Source: Tahibacter harae
GTDB taxonomy: Bacteria; Pseudomonadota; Gammaproteobacteria; Xanthomonadales; Rhodanobacteraceae
DNA length: 64,000 bases
Reading direction: 5' to 3'
NCBI RefSeq assembly: GCF_024437735.1
Contig: NZ_JANFQO010000002.1
Location: 372,001-436,000 of the forward strand
How positions within the stretch are numbered: position 1 is the stretch's first letter; every line of letters starts with the position of its first letter. Under the pieces are notes generated by a model. It was not told where the DNA came from and searched no databases. It was given only the letters and a program-made list of their open reading frames with translations. Made by a program: the position numbers and the translations under genes. This document shows positions 1 through 7,871 of the stretch, piece by piece.

Positions 1-604
1 CCATCAGCACGATGCGGTCGTGGTTGCGGTTGAACGGCGCATACAGGCGGCGCAGCACCGCGACTGCGGCCGGGCTGCTGCTGCCGATGACAATGCGGTC
101 GGGACGCATGCAGTCGTTGACCGCGTCGCCTTCCTTGAGGAATTCCGGATTGGAGACCACGTCGAAGCCGATGTCCACGCCGCGCTCGCGCAGCGCCGCG
201 GCGATGGTGTCGCGCACGCGGTCGGCGGTGCCGACGGGAACCGTGGATTTGTTGACGATGATACTGGCCGCCCCCAGGTGCAGGCCTATGGTGCGCGCCA
301 CGGCGAGCACATGGCGCAGATCGGCGCTGCCGTCCTCGTCCGGCGGCGTGCCGACGGCGATGAAGATGACGTCGCCGTGGGCGATGGCCGGCGCAGGGTC
401 CGTGGTGAAGGCGAGCCGGCCGGCAGCATGGTTGGCCAGCACCAGCTCTTCCAGGCCGGGCTCGTAAATCGGGATCTGGCCCTGGTTCAGGCGCTCGACC
501 TTGGCCGCGTCCACGTCGACGCAGACCACCGTGTTGCCCATCTCCGCCAGGCAGGTTCCGGTGACCAGACCCACGTAACCGGTGCCGAAGACGGTGACGT
601 TCAT
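1..604 (-). CDS. ugd: UDP-glucose 6-dehydrogenase, C-terminus cut by window edge
   Basis: Oxidises UDP-glucose to UDP-glucuronate, a cytosolic step that feeds polysaccharide precursors. The 201 visible codons begin with an NAD-binding Rossmann segment ([10 protein letters not shown] from residue 7). Family motifs follow: YEPGLEEL near 50, [13 protein letters not shown] near 85, NKSTVPVGT near 115, and [10 protein letters not shown] near 150. The catalytic cysteine lies beyond the left edge, so activity cannot be judged. Translation starts at the ATG at 604-602, with AAGGA about 11 nt upstream. The product identity is secure from the ordered motifs; the assignment to ugd is family knowledge. 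Confidence 0.93.
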   Translation of the reverse strand, partial: MNVTVFGTGYVGLVTGTCLAEMGNTVVCVDVDAAKVERLNQGQIPIYEPGLEELVLANHAAGRLAFTTDPAPAIAHGDVIFIAVGTPPDEDGSADLRHVLAVARTIGLHLGAASIIVNKSTVPVGTADRVRDTIAAALRERGVDIGFDVVSNPEFLKEGDAVNDCMRPDRIVIGSSSPAAVAVLRRLYAPFNRNHDRIVLM

Positions 605-634
605 GCGCGGCCGATTCCTTGATCGAAGAGGAGG

Positions 635-643
635 ATTCTAGCA
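635..643 (-). promoter_or_regulatory. Extended -10 promoter for ugd
   Basis: On the minus strand TG-C-TAGAAT (643 to 635) matches an extended -10 element. It lies about 30 nt upstream of the ugd start codon. No convincing -35 hexamer is seen, as is usual for extended -10 promoters. Inferred from sequence only. Confidence 0.45.
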
Positions 644-671
644 GTCCGCCCGCCCGGAGCAGCCCGCAACG

Positions 672-701
672 AAAAAGGGCGCGGCGATGATCGCCGCGCC
701 C
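672..701 (-). terminator. Rho-independent terminator after the FKBP gene
   Basis: An 11-bp perfect stem (677-687 with 691-701, 3-nt loop) is followed on the minus strand by five T residues (676-672). It lies 21 nt beyond the stop codon of the FKBP isomerase gene and separates it from ugd. Confidence 0.85.
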
Positions 702-722
702 CCGGTGCAACAGGTATCGCGA

Positions 723-1478
723 TTACTGCTTCTTCTCAGCCGGCTTGGCGGCGGCTTCGGCCGGCTTGGCCGTCTCGGCCGGCGGCACGATCTTGAGCAG
801 CTCGACCTCGAAGGTCAGCATGGCGTTCGGGCCGATCGGCGGCGGGCCGCTCTCGCCATAGGCGAGGTTGGACGGAATGTAGAACTTGTACTTGGAACCG
901 ACCGGCATCAGCTGCAGGCCTTCGGTCCAGCCCGGGATCACGCCCTTGAGCGGGAAGGTGGCCGGCTCGCCGCGGTCGACCGAGCTGTCGAACTTGGTGC
1001 CGTCCAGCAGAGTGCCGGTGTAGTGCACCTGCACGGTGTCGGTGTCCTTCGGCTTGGGACCGGTGCCGGCCTTGACCACTTCGTACTGCAGGCCCGAGGC
1101 CGTGGTGGTCACGCCCTTCTTGCCCTTGTTCTTGGCCAGGAACTCGTCGCCGGCCTTCTTGTTGGTCTCGGCCTTGGCCTTCTCTTCCGCCGCACGCTTG
1201 GCCTGCAGCTTGGTCATGAAGTCCTGGCGGACCTTGAGCGCCTCTTCCTGGGTCAGCGCGGTCTTCTCGCCCTTGACCGAGGCGTTCAGCGCCTGGATCA
1301 CCACGGCCATGTCGATCTCGTCCTTGATCGAAGCCAGGCCCTTGCCCACGTCCATACCGACCATGTAGCTGACCTTGTCCTTCTCGGTCTTGAGCTCCTG
1401 GGCGAACGTGGCGCCCGCGGTGCCCAGCGCCGCGACGACGGCGGCAGCGGTCAGGCTCTTGCGCAAAAACTTGCTCAT
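723..1478 (-). CDS. fkpA: Periplasmic FKBP-type peptidyl-prolyl isomerase (FkpA/Mip-like)
   Basis: A predicted exported chaperone/isomerase that speeds prolyl bond rotation during folding in the envelope. Residues 1-24 are a signal peptide (cleavage after TFA). Residues 25-125 form the helical dimerisation domain of FkpA/Mip, including VSYMVGMDVGKGL. Residues about 130-235 are the FKBP catalytic domain with VQVHYTGTLLDGTKFDSS and the AYGESGPPPIGPNAMLTFEVELL end. The protein ends in a Lys/Pro/Ala/Glu tail. The ATG at 1478 is preferred over an upstream TTG at 1481 because AGGAG (1489-1485) is spaced 6 nt from it. It is monocistronic with its own terminator. Confidence 0.93.
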   Translation of the reverse strand: MSKFLRKSLTAAAVVAALGTAGATFAQELKTEKDKVSYMVGMDVGKGLASIKDEIDMAVVIQALNASVKGEKTALTQEEALKVRQDFMTKLQAKRAAEEKAKAETNKKAGDEFLAKNKGKKGVTTTASGLQYEVVKAGTGPKPKDTDTVQVHYTGTLLDGTKFDSSVDRGEPATFPLKGVIPGWTEGLQLMPVGSKYKFYIPSNLAYGESGPPPIGPNAMLTFEVELLKIVPPAETAKPAEAAAKPAEKKQ

Positions 1479-1809
1479 CAATTGCTCCTGGATGAATTGT
1501 GTAGGCGGCCCGACGGCCGCTAGGCGCTACGGGGCGGCGTATTGTGTAGACGCCGCGGGTCGAAGGCAAACGTCCGGCGGCCTGCGACCCGGTGCCCGGC
1601 AGGAAGTTCCCGGCCGGCACAAATCGTTCTGCAGGACCGTCCGCCCGAGGCCGCCACGCTCCGGCAAGCCGAAGCCGAACCGCAGATCGCCGGTTCCGGC
1701 AGCCTGAAGCGGCGCGGCCCGCCGGAACCCGTACCTTGCCAGGCCCGCGTCTCACGCGCCGTGACCGCGGCCACCCGCCCGCCGCCGCCGCGGCTGCTAG
1801 ACTAGGCGG
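1479..1809. other. Divergent intergenic region with a 9-bp direct repeat
   Basis: The 331 bp between the FKBP gene and the ABC-F gene contain no convincing gene. A direct repeat ATTGTGTAG occurs at 1496-1504 and 1541-1549, close to the FKBP start. It may belong to promoter or operator sequence. No clear sigma-70 promoter could be placed for either gene. Confidence 0.4.
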
Positions 1810-3696
1810 ATGCTCAGATTCGATTCGGTCACGCTGCGGCGCGGCAGCAAGCTGCTTTTCTCCAACGCCAGTGTGCAGCTGCATGCGGGCTGGCGGGTCG
1901 GCGTTACCGGGCGCAATGGTGCGGGCAAGTCCAGCCTGTTCGCCCTGGTCGCCGGCGAGCTGCAGGCCGACGCAGGCGAATTCGCCCGGCCGCGCGACTG
2001 GGTGCTGGCCCATGTGCGCCAGGAAACCCCGGCCCTGGCCCGCAGCGGCCTGGACTATGTGCTGGACGGGGACCCGGAATACCGTGCCATCGAAGCCGCC
2101 CTGGCCCGCGCCGAAAGCGATCACGACGCCATCGCCCAGGCCCAGCTGCACGAACGCCTGCACGCCATCGACGGCTATGCCGCGCCGGCCCGCGCCGCGG
2201 CGCTGATGCACGGCCTGGGCTTCAAGCCCGGCGAGGAACTGCGCAGCGTGGCCGAGTTCTCCGGCGGCTGGCGCATGCGCCTGAACCTGGCCCAGGCACT
2301 GATGTGCCGCTCCGACCTGCTGCTGCTGGACGAGCCCACCAACCACCTCGACCTGGATGCGGTGTTCTGGCTGGAAGACTGGCTGCGCCGCTACGCCGGC
2401 ACCCTGCTGCTGATCTCGCACGACCGCGAATTCATCGACAACGTGGTCAGCCACGTGCTTGAGATCGCCGACGAAAAAGTGGAACTGTTCGCCGGCACCC
2501 TGTCCGGCTTCGAACGCAAGCGCGCCGAGCGCCTGGTGCAGCAGCAATTGCAGTACGAACGCCAGCAGCGCGAACGCGCCCACCTGCAAAGCTTCGTCGA
2601 CCGCTTCAAGGCCAAGGCGAGCAAGGCGCGCCAGGCGCAGAGCCGGGTCAAGGCGCTGGAGCGCATGGTCGAGATCGCGCCGATCCGCGCCGCCTCCAGC
2701 ATCCGTTTCGAGTTCCGCGAACCCGAGGCCCTGCCCTATCCACTGGCGCGGCTGGACCAGGCCAGCGCCGGCTACGGCGAGCGCCTGGTGCTGGAGAACG
2801 TCAAGTTCGGCCTGGTGCCGGGCGACCGCATCGCCCTGCTCGGCGCCAACGGCGCGGGCAAGTCCACCTTGATCAAGCTGCTGTCCGGCGCGCTGGAAAA
2901 CCGCAGCGGCGAGCGCTTCGAGGCCAAGGGCCTGCGCATCGGCTATTTCGCCCAGCACCAGCTCGAAACCCTGGATCCGCAGGCCAGCGCGGTGGAACAC
3001 CTCAAGCGCCTGGACGACAAGCTCGGCGAACAGGCGGCGCGCGATTTCCTCGGCGGTTTCGGCTTCCTCGGCGACCGCGCGCTCGAGCCGGTGGGCCCGT
3101 TCTCCGGCGGCGAGAAGGCGCGCCTGTGCCTGGCCCTGGTGGTCTGGCAGCGACCGAACCTGTTGCTGCTGGACGAACCAACCAACCATCTCGACCTGGA
3201 CATGCGCGAAGGGCTGACCGAGGCACTGAACGGCTTCACCGGCGCCGTGGTGCTGGTCGCCCATGACCGCGCCCTGATCCGCACCTGCTGCGACACCTTG
3301 CTGCTGGTCGGCGCCGGCCGGGTGCAGCCCTACGAGGGCGACCTCGAAGACTACGCCCGCATCGTGCTGCGCCAGGCGGCCGAGGCCGGCGAAGTGCCGG
3401 CCGCCGCGGCGCCGACGGCCTCGCGCAAGGACGAGCGCCGCGAGCGCGCCGACCAGCGCGCGCGCCAGGCGCCGCTGCGCAAGGAAGTGCAGAAGCTGGA
3501 AAAGCGCATGGCCGAACTCGCCGCGCGCAAGCAGACGCTGGAAACCGCGCTGCAGGATCCGGCCCTGTACGAGACACCGTCGCAGCGCCCGGCCGAACTC
3601 ACCCGCCAGCTGGGCGAGACCAACGCCGAACTGGCCCAGGTCGAGGAAGCCTGGCTGGTCGCCCAGGAAAACCTGGAACAGGCCGCCGTCGACTGA
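1810..3696 (+). CDS. yheS: ABC-F family ATPase, YheS type
   Basis: A soluble tandem ATPase of the ABC-F group, ribosome-associated translation factors without membrane domains. The 628-residue length and order match YheS. Domain 1 has Walker A GRNGAGKS at 34-41, signature FSGGWRMRLNLAQAL near 150, and Walker B LLLLDEPTNHLDLDA. A charged linker follows (QQLQYERQQRERAHLQSF). Domain 2 has GANGAGKST near 347, FSGGEKARLCLALVVWQRPN, and a second LLLLDEPTNHLDLD. A coiled-coil C-terminal arm lies at about 530-628. All four catalytic motif sets are intact. The ATG at 1810 follows an unremarkable leader. Its target on the ribosome is not deducible from sequence. Confidence 0.93.
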   Translation: MLRFDSVTLRRGSKLLFSNASVQLHAGWRVGVTGRNGAGKSSLFALVAGELQADAGEFARPRDWVLAHVRQETPALARSGLDYVLDGDPEYRAIEAALARAESDHDAIAQAQLHERLHAIDGYAAPARAAALMHGLGFKPGEELRSVAEFSGGWRMRLNLAQALMCRSDLLLLDEPTNHLDLDAVFWLEDWLRRYAGTLLLISHDREFIDNVVSHVLEIADEKVELFAGTLSGFERKRAERLVQQQLQYERQQRERAHLQSFVDRFKAKASKARQAQSRVKALERMVEIAPIRAASSIRFEFREPEALPYPLARLDQASAGYGERLVLENVKFGLVPGDRIALLGANGAGKSTLIKLLSGALENRSGERFEAKGLRIGYFAQHQLETLDPQASAVEHLKRLDDKLGEQAARDFLGGFGFLGDRALEPVGPFSGGEKARLCLALVVWQRPNLLLLDEPTNHLDLDMREGLTEALNGFTGAVVLVAHDRALIRTCCDTLLLVGAGRVQPYEGDLEDYARIVLRQAAEAGEVPAAAAPTASRKDERRERADQRARQAPLRKEVQKLEKRMAELAARKQTLETALQDPALYETPSQRPAELTRQLGETNAELAQVEEAWLVAQENLEQAAVD

Positions 3697-3745
3697 GCCT
3701 GCCGCCTCCCCTTCCACCGCATCAGCGCACCACCCGGAACCTTTC

Positions 3746-5467
3746 ATGAGCCAACTCATCGCACCGCACGGCGGCCAACTCGTCGATCTGTACGTTCCCG
3801 CCGCCGAACGGGAGGCGCTCAAGCACGAAGCCGCATCGCTGCCGGGCTGGGATCTGAACGCGCGCCAGCTCTGCGACCTGGAGCTGCTGATGAACGGCGC
3901 GTTCTCCCCGCTGACGGGTTTCCTCGGCCGGGCGGACTACGAATCGGTGTGCAGGGATCTGCGCCTGGCCGACGGCACGCTCTGGCCCATGCCGATCACG
4001 CTGGACGTGAGCCGCGAATTCATCGAAAAGATCGGCGATGCGCGCCGTATCGCCCTGCGGGATCCCGAAGGCGTGGCCCTGGCCGTGCTCGATATCGAGG
4101 AATCCTGGGAGCCCGACCGCACCGCCGAAGCCCAGGCCGTGTTCGGCACCACCGACCGCCTGCATGCCGGCGCGGCCTGGCTGCTGGACAAGGCCGGACC
4201 GGTCTATCTGGCCGGCCGACTGCGCGGCCTGGCCGCGCCGCAGCACTATGATTTCCGCCATCTGCGCCTGAGCCCGCGCGAGGTGCGCGAGCAGTTCGAC
4301 AAGCGCGGCTGGCGCCGCGTGGTCGCGTTCCAGACGCGCAACCCCATGCACCGCGCCCACCTGGAACTGACCTTCCGCGCCGCCCAGCTGGCCGAAGCCA
4401 ACCTGCTGATCCATCCCAGCGTGGGCATGACCAAGCCCGGCGACATCGACCACTACACCCGCGTGCGCTGCTACGAAAAGCTGCTCACGCACTATCCCGA
4501 GCAGACCAGCATGCTCTCGCTGCTGCATCTGGCCATGCGCATGGGCGGTCCGCGCGAGGCGCTGTGGCACGCCATCATCCGCAAGAACCACGGCTGCTCG
4601 CATTTCATCGTCGGCCGCGACCATGCCGGCCCCGGCAACGGCGCCGACGGCAAGCCGTTCTACGGCCCCTACGACGCGCAGGACCTGGTCGCCCGGCACC
4701 AGCAGGAACTGGGCATACAGATGGTGCCGTTCCAGGAAATGCTCTACGTGCAGGAGCGCGCCCAGTACGCGCCGGCCAACGAGATCCAGCCCGGCGAGAC
4801 CGTGCTGAACATCTCCGGCACCGAACTGCGCCGGCGCCTGCACGAAGGCCTGGACATACCCGAGTGGTTCACCTATCCGGAAGTCGTGGCGGAACTGCGC
4901 CGCACTCATCCGGCGCGGCACAGGCAGGGCTTCACCGTGTTCTTCACCGGCCTTTCCGGCGCCGGCAAGTCCACCCTGGCCAATGCGCTGATGGTGCGCC
5001 TGCTGGAACTGGGCACGCGCCCGGTCACCCTGCTCGACGGCGATATCGTGCGCAAGCACCTGTCCTCGGAGCTGGGCTTCTCGCGCGAGCACCGCAATCT
5101 CAACGTGCAGCGCATCGGCTTCGTCGCCAGCGAGATCACCAAGAACGGCGGCATCGCGATCTGCGCGCCGATCGCGCCCTACGCCGCGGCCCGTGCCGAA
5201 GTGCGCAGCATGGTTGCGCAGTACGGCCTGTTCGTCGAAACCCATGTCGCCACGCCGCTGGAAATCTGCGAGCAGCGCGACCGCAAGGGCCTGTACGCGC
5301 TGGCCCGCGCCGGCAAGCTCAAGGAATTCACCGGCATCAGCGATCCCTACGAAGTGCCGGAAGCGCCGGAGCTGCGCCTGGATACCAGCGAAATGGGGCC
5401 GGACGAGGCGGTGCAGCGCATCGTGCTGAAACTGGAAAGCCTGGGCCTGATCCGGCCGCGGGACTGA
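3746..5467 (+). CDS. Bifunctional sulfate adenylyltransferase / APS kinase fusion
   Basis: Carries both steps of sulfate activation: ATP + sulfate to APS, then APS to PAPS. Residues about 1-390 are a monomeric-type ATP sulfurylase with QTRNPMHRAH at 196-205 and GRDHAGPGN near 290. Residues about 395-573 are APS kinase with P-loop GLSGAGKST at 402-410, LLDGDIVRKHL near 429 and LGFSREHRNLN. Unlike the fungal fusion, where the kinase domain is degenerate, the P-loop and DGD motif here are intact, so both activities are likely. It starts 49 nt after the ABC-F gene, with no other cys gene nearby. The Sat type differs from the CysD/CysN system common in gammaproteobacteria. Confidence 0.95.
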   Translation: MSQLIAPHGGQLVDLYVPAAEREALKHEAASLPGWDLNARQLCDLELLMNGAFSPLTGFLGRADYESVCRDLRLADGTLWPMPITLDVSREFIEKIGDARRIALRDPEGVALAVLDIEESWEPDRTAEAQAVFGTTDRLHAGAAWLLDKAGPVYLAGRLRGLAAPQHYDFRHLRLSPREVREQFDKRGWRRVVAFQTRNPMHRAHLELTFRAAQLAEANLLIHPSVGMTKPGDIDHYTRVRCYEKLLTHYPEQTSMLSLLHLAMRMGGPREALWHAIIRKNHGCSHFIVGRDHAGPGNGADGKPFYGPYDAQDLVARHQQELGIQMVPFQEMLYVQERAQYAPANEIQPGETVLNISGTELRRRLHEGLDIPEWFTYPEVVAELRRTHPARHRQGFTVFFTGLSGAGKSTLANALMVRLLELGTRPVTLLDGDIVRKHLSSELGFSREHRNLNVQRIGFVASEITKNGGIAICAPIAPYAAARAEVRSMVAQYGLFVETHVATPLEICEQRDRKGLYALARAGKLKEFTGISDPYEVPEAPELRLDTSEMGPDEAVQRIVLKLESLGLIRPRD

Positions 5468-5478
5468 CAACCTCATGA

Positions 5479-5508
5479 CCGGCGCCGCGCAACGCGGCGC
5501 CGGTGTTT
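5479..5508 (+). terminator. Hairpin terminator after the sulfurylase/kinase gene
   Basis: An 11-bp perfect GC stem (5479-5489 with 5493-5503, loop CAA) is followed by GTTTCT. A second stem (5516-5523 with 5530-5537) sits next to the end of the converging glutathione peroxidase gene. Together they insulate the two convergent genes. Confidence 0.65.
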
Positions 5509-5542
5509 CTGCGCAGCGGCCGGACAAAGCCGGCCGCGCCAC

Positions 5543-6091
5543 TCACTGCGTCGCCAGCGCTTTCTCGATCGCCGCGACCAGCTCCGCATCGTCGGGCTTG
5601 ACCTTGCTGGAATAGTCCGCGATCACCTTGCCATCGCGGCCAACCAGATACTTGTAGAAATTCCAGCTCGGATAGCGCTCGCCGCTGGCCGCGGCCAGGC
5701 GCTGGTACAGCGGCGTGGCCTCTTCCTTGGTCACGTGCACTTTTTCAAACATTGGAAATTTCACCCCATAGGTCAAGGTGCAGAATTCCTGGATTTCCTT
5801 TTCCGTGCCCGGTTCCTGCTGCCTGAAGTCGTTGGACGGGAAACCCAGCACGGCGAAGCCCTTGTCCTTGTAGCGCGCATGCAGGGCTTCCAGGCCCTCG
5901 TACTGGGGCGTGAAACCGCACTTGCTCGCCGTATTTACGATCAGCAGCACCTTGCCGTCGTACTCCTTGCATAGCGAGACCTTGTCCTTGCCGGCCAGCG
6001 GACGGTACTCGCTGTTGAGCAGATCGCTGCAGGCCCAGGCCGGCGCGGAAGCGGCCAGGGACAGCAGCAGGGCGGGAAGAAATGCACGCAT
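5543..6091 (-). CDS. Periplasmic glutathione peroxidase-family peroxidase (Cys type)
   Basis: Reduces peroxides outside the cytoplasm. Family knowledge suggests a thioredoxin-like reductant, not glutathione. Of 182 residues, 1-20 are a signal peptide ending PAWA. The peroxidatic cysteine is C58 in ASKCGFTPQY, a Cys in place of selenocysteine. The tetrad Gln is Q92 in RQQE and the Trp-Asn pair is WNFYKYLV. The candidate resolving cysteine C104 in EFCTLTY is kept. The FPCNQF box is altered to FPSNDF. Start ATG 6091 has GGAGG 5 nt upstream; an upstream in-frame extension lacks a ribosome site and has no signal peptide. A cytosolic paralogue lies at 34021-34503. Confidence 0.9.
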   Translation of the reverse strand: MRAFLPALLLSLAASAPAWACSDLLNSEYRPLAGKDKVSLCKEYDGKVLLIVNTASKCGFTPQYEGLEALHARYKDKGFAVLGFPSNDFRQQEPGTEKEIQEFCTLTYGVKFPMFEKVHVTKEEATPLYQRLAAASGERYPSWNFYKYLVGRDGKVIADYSSKVKPDDAELVAAIEKALATQ

Positions 6092-6212
6092 GGAACCTCC
6101 TGTCAGGGGTATGGGACCTCCCGAGCATACTCCGTCAGCGGCGCAAGTATCGGTTTCTGTAAGGCTTTTGCTTCCATAGCCGGGTTTTCCCGACAGCCCC
6201 GGGAAAAATTGC

Positions 6213-6252
6213 TTGACCGTTTTCGATATGGTGTTATAGTTCACTACAACAC
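6213..6252 (+). promoter_or_regulatory. Promoter with palindromic operator over the -10 box (YtrA-type)
   Basis: The -35 TTGACC (6213-6218) is followed after 16 nt by -10 TATAGT (6235-6240). An inverted repeat overlaps it: GTGTTATAGT (6231-6240), a 2-nt TC spacer, then ACTACAACAC (6243-6252), with 9 of 10 positions matching. Its placement over the -10 suggests repression, most likely by the GntR/YtrA protein encoded in the same operon. The operator role is inference; the symmetry is direct observation. Confidence 0.72.
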
Positions 6253-6284
6253 CACCCAAGCCGAGCACCACGCAGGAGCCCGTC

Positions 6285-6638
6285 ATGAAAGTCAGCGCTA
6301 TCGTCACCGTCCTGATCGCTTCCTCCGCCTTCGTGGCCGGCGCCGCCCTGGAACGTGCCACCCATGCAACTGCTGTCTCCACGCCCGCCGCGCCGGTCCG
6401 GATCAGCGCCGTCGCGCCCAAGGTCGCGCCGCAGCGCAGCGCCAGCCTGGTCGTGCTGCCCGAAGTCACCGTCCGCCCCAGCGCCGAAGACATCGCGCTG
6501 GCCTATGCCCAGCCCGTCGCCACGGCGGCCAGCGTGCCGGATTCGCCGCTGCCGCCGCGTTCCGGCGCGGGACGCGGCAGTTTCGACATGCCCTACTATT
6601 CGTTTGGCAAAGTGCTGCCGCAGGTGAGCCAGGACTGA
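6285..6638 (+). CDS. Small exported or membrane-tethered protein of unknown function
   Basis: The 117-residue first gene of the YtrA-controlled operon. Residues 1-21 form a signal peptide or N-terminal anchor (MKVSAIVTVLIASSAFVAGA). The rest is Ala/Pro/Val-rich with no recognised domain and ends MPYYSFGKVLPQVSQD. A good ribosome site (AGGAG 6274-6278) precedes the ATG at 6285. Only 4 nt separate its stop from the GntR start, so it is co-transcribed and probably a periplasmic partner of the ABC transporter. No cysteine is present. Function is not assigned. Confidence 0.75.
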   Translation: MKVSAIVTVLIASSAFVAGAALERATHATAVSTPAAPVRISAVAPKVAPQRSASLVVLPEVTVRPSAEDIALAYAQPVATAASVPDSPLPPRSGAGRGSFDMPYYSFGKVLPQVSQD

Positions 6639-6642
6639 CCCC

Positions 6643-7017
6643 ATGACCATAACGTGGAACGACAACACCCCGATCTACCGCCAGCTGCGCGACCGCGTGG
6701 TGGCGATGATCCTGGACGGTGTGCTGAACGAGGGGGATGCCCTGCCCTCGGTGCGCCAGGTCGCCGCGGATTTCCAGCTGAATCCGATCACGGTGTCCAA
6801 GGCCTACCAGGAGCTGGTGGATGAACAACTGGTCGAAAAACGTCGGGGACTGGGCATGTACGTCAATGAAGGGGCGCGCGAAGCCCTGCTGAAGAACGAA
6901 CGCGAACGCTTCCTGCGCGAAGAATGGCCGGCGCTGTACGCCCGCCTCAAGCGCCTGGGGCTGGATGTGGAAAGACTGGTACAGGACAGCCGCGAAATGG
7001 AAGGAGCCTCCCAATGA
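6643..7017 (+). CDS. GntR-family regulator, YtrA subfamily
   Basis: A short (124 aa) GntR regulator. A winged helix spans about residues 8-75 (PIYRQLRDRVVAMIL, then LPSVRQVAADFQLNPITVSKAYQELVDE and the wing KRRGLGMYV). A helical tail of about 45 residues follows, in place of a ligand-binding domain. This is the YtrA layout, and such proteins normally repress a linked ABC-2 transporter operon. The stop codon overlaps the ATPase start (ATGA), giving translational coupling. The likely operator is the palindrome at 6231-6252. Confidence 0.92.
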   Translation: MTITWNDNTPIYRQLRDRVVAMILDGVLNEGDALPSVRQVAADFQLNPITVSKAYQELVDEQLVEKRRGLGMYVNEGAREALLKNERERFLREEWPALYARLKRLGLDVERLVQDSREMEGASQ

Positions 7018-7871
7018 GCGCCGTGGTGCAAGCGCGCAACCTGAGCAAGCGTTACGGTGCATCGACCGCGCTGGACGACGTGAATTTCTCCATCGAGTCC
7101 GGCCGCATCGTCGGCCTGATCGGCCCCAACGGCGCCGGCAAGACCACCGCGCTCAAGGCCATACTCGGCCTCACCGATTTCCAGGGCGAACTCAGCGTGC
7201 TGGGCCTGGATCCGCGGCGCCAGCGGCATGAGCTGATGCAGCAGGTCTGCTTCATCGCCGATGTCGCGGTGCTGCCGCGCTGGCTGCGCGTCAGCGAGGC
7301 GATCGACTTCGTCGCCGGCGTGCACCCGCGCTTCTCGCGCGAGAAATGCGAAGCCTTCCTCGCCCGCACCAAGCTCAAGCCGCGCATGCGGGTGCGGGAA
7401 ATGTCCAAGGGCATGATCGTGCAGCTGCACTTGGCCCTGGTCATGGCCATAGACGCGCGCCTGCTGGTGCTGGATGAGCCCACCCTGGGCCTGGACATCC
7501 TCTACCGCAAGGAGTTCTACCAGAGCCTGCTCAACGATTATTTCGACGAACAGAAGACCATCATCATCACCACCCACCAGGTCGAGGAGATCGAACACAT
7601 CCTCACCGACCTGATGTTCATTCGCGACGGCAAGATCGTGCTGGACGCGAGCATGGACGCCGTGGCCGACCGCTTCACCGAAGTCATGGTCAACCCGGAC
7701 AAGGCCGCCGCCGCACGCGCGTTGCAGCCGCTGGGCGAACGCCAGATCTTCGGCAAATCCATCTTCCTGTTCGACGGCACCGAGAAACCGCGTCTGGCCG
7801 AACTGGGCGAAACCCGCCAGCCCAGCATCGCCGACCTGTTCGTCGCCACCATGAAAGGGACCTACGCATGA
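7014..7871 (+). CDS. ABC transporter ATP-binding protein (YtrB-like)
   Basis: A 285-residue nucleotide-binding subunit. Walker A GPNGAGKT is near residue 38. The signature is degenerate (EMSKGMIVQLHLALVMA in place of LSGGQ), which is usual in the YtrB branch. Walker B is LLVLDEPTLGLD and the switch His is in IITTHQVEEIEHIL. The C-terminal 70 residues are a family-specific extension. The true start is ATG 7014, overlapping the GntR stop; an upstream in-frame extension would lie wholly inside the regulator gene. It overlaps the permease start by ATGA. The substrate is unknown; homologues are tied to envelope stress. Confidence 0.92.
   Translation: MSAVVQARNLSKRYGASTALDDVNFSIESGRIVGLIGPNGAGKTTALKAILGLTDFQGELSVLGLDPRRQRHELMQQVCFIADVAVLPRWLRVSEAIDFVAGVHPRFSREKCEAFLARTKLKPRMRVREMSKGMIVQLHLALVMAIDARLLVLDEPTLGLDILYRKEFYQSLLNDYFDEQKTIIITTHQVEEIEHILTDLMFIRDGKIVLDASMDAVADRFTEVMVNPDKAAAARALQPLGERQIFGKSIFLFDGTEKPRLAELGETRQPSIADLFVATMKGTYA

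Noticed and set aside
736-3822. Very long open frame on the minus strand, antisense to the ABC-F gene
   Set aside because: Gln/Ala/Gly/His-rich translation with no domain, fully overlapping recognised genes; a by-product of high GC.
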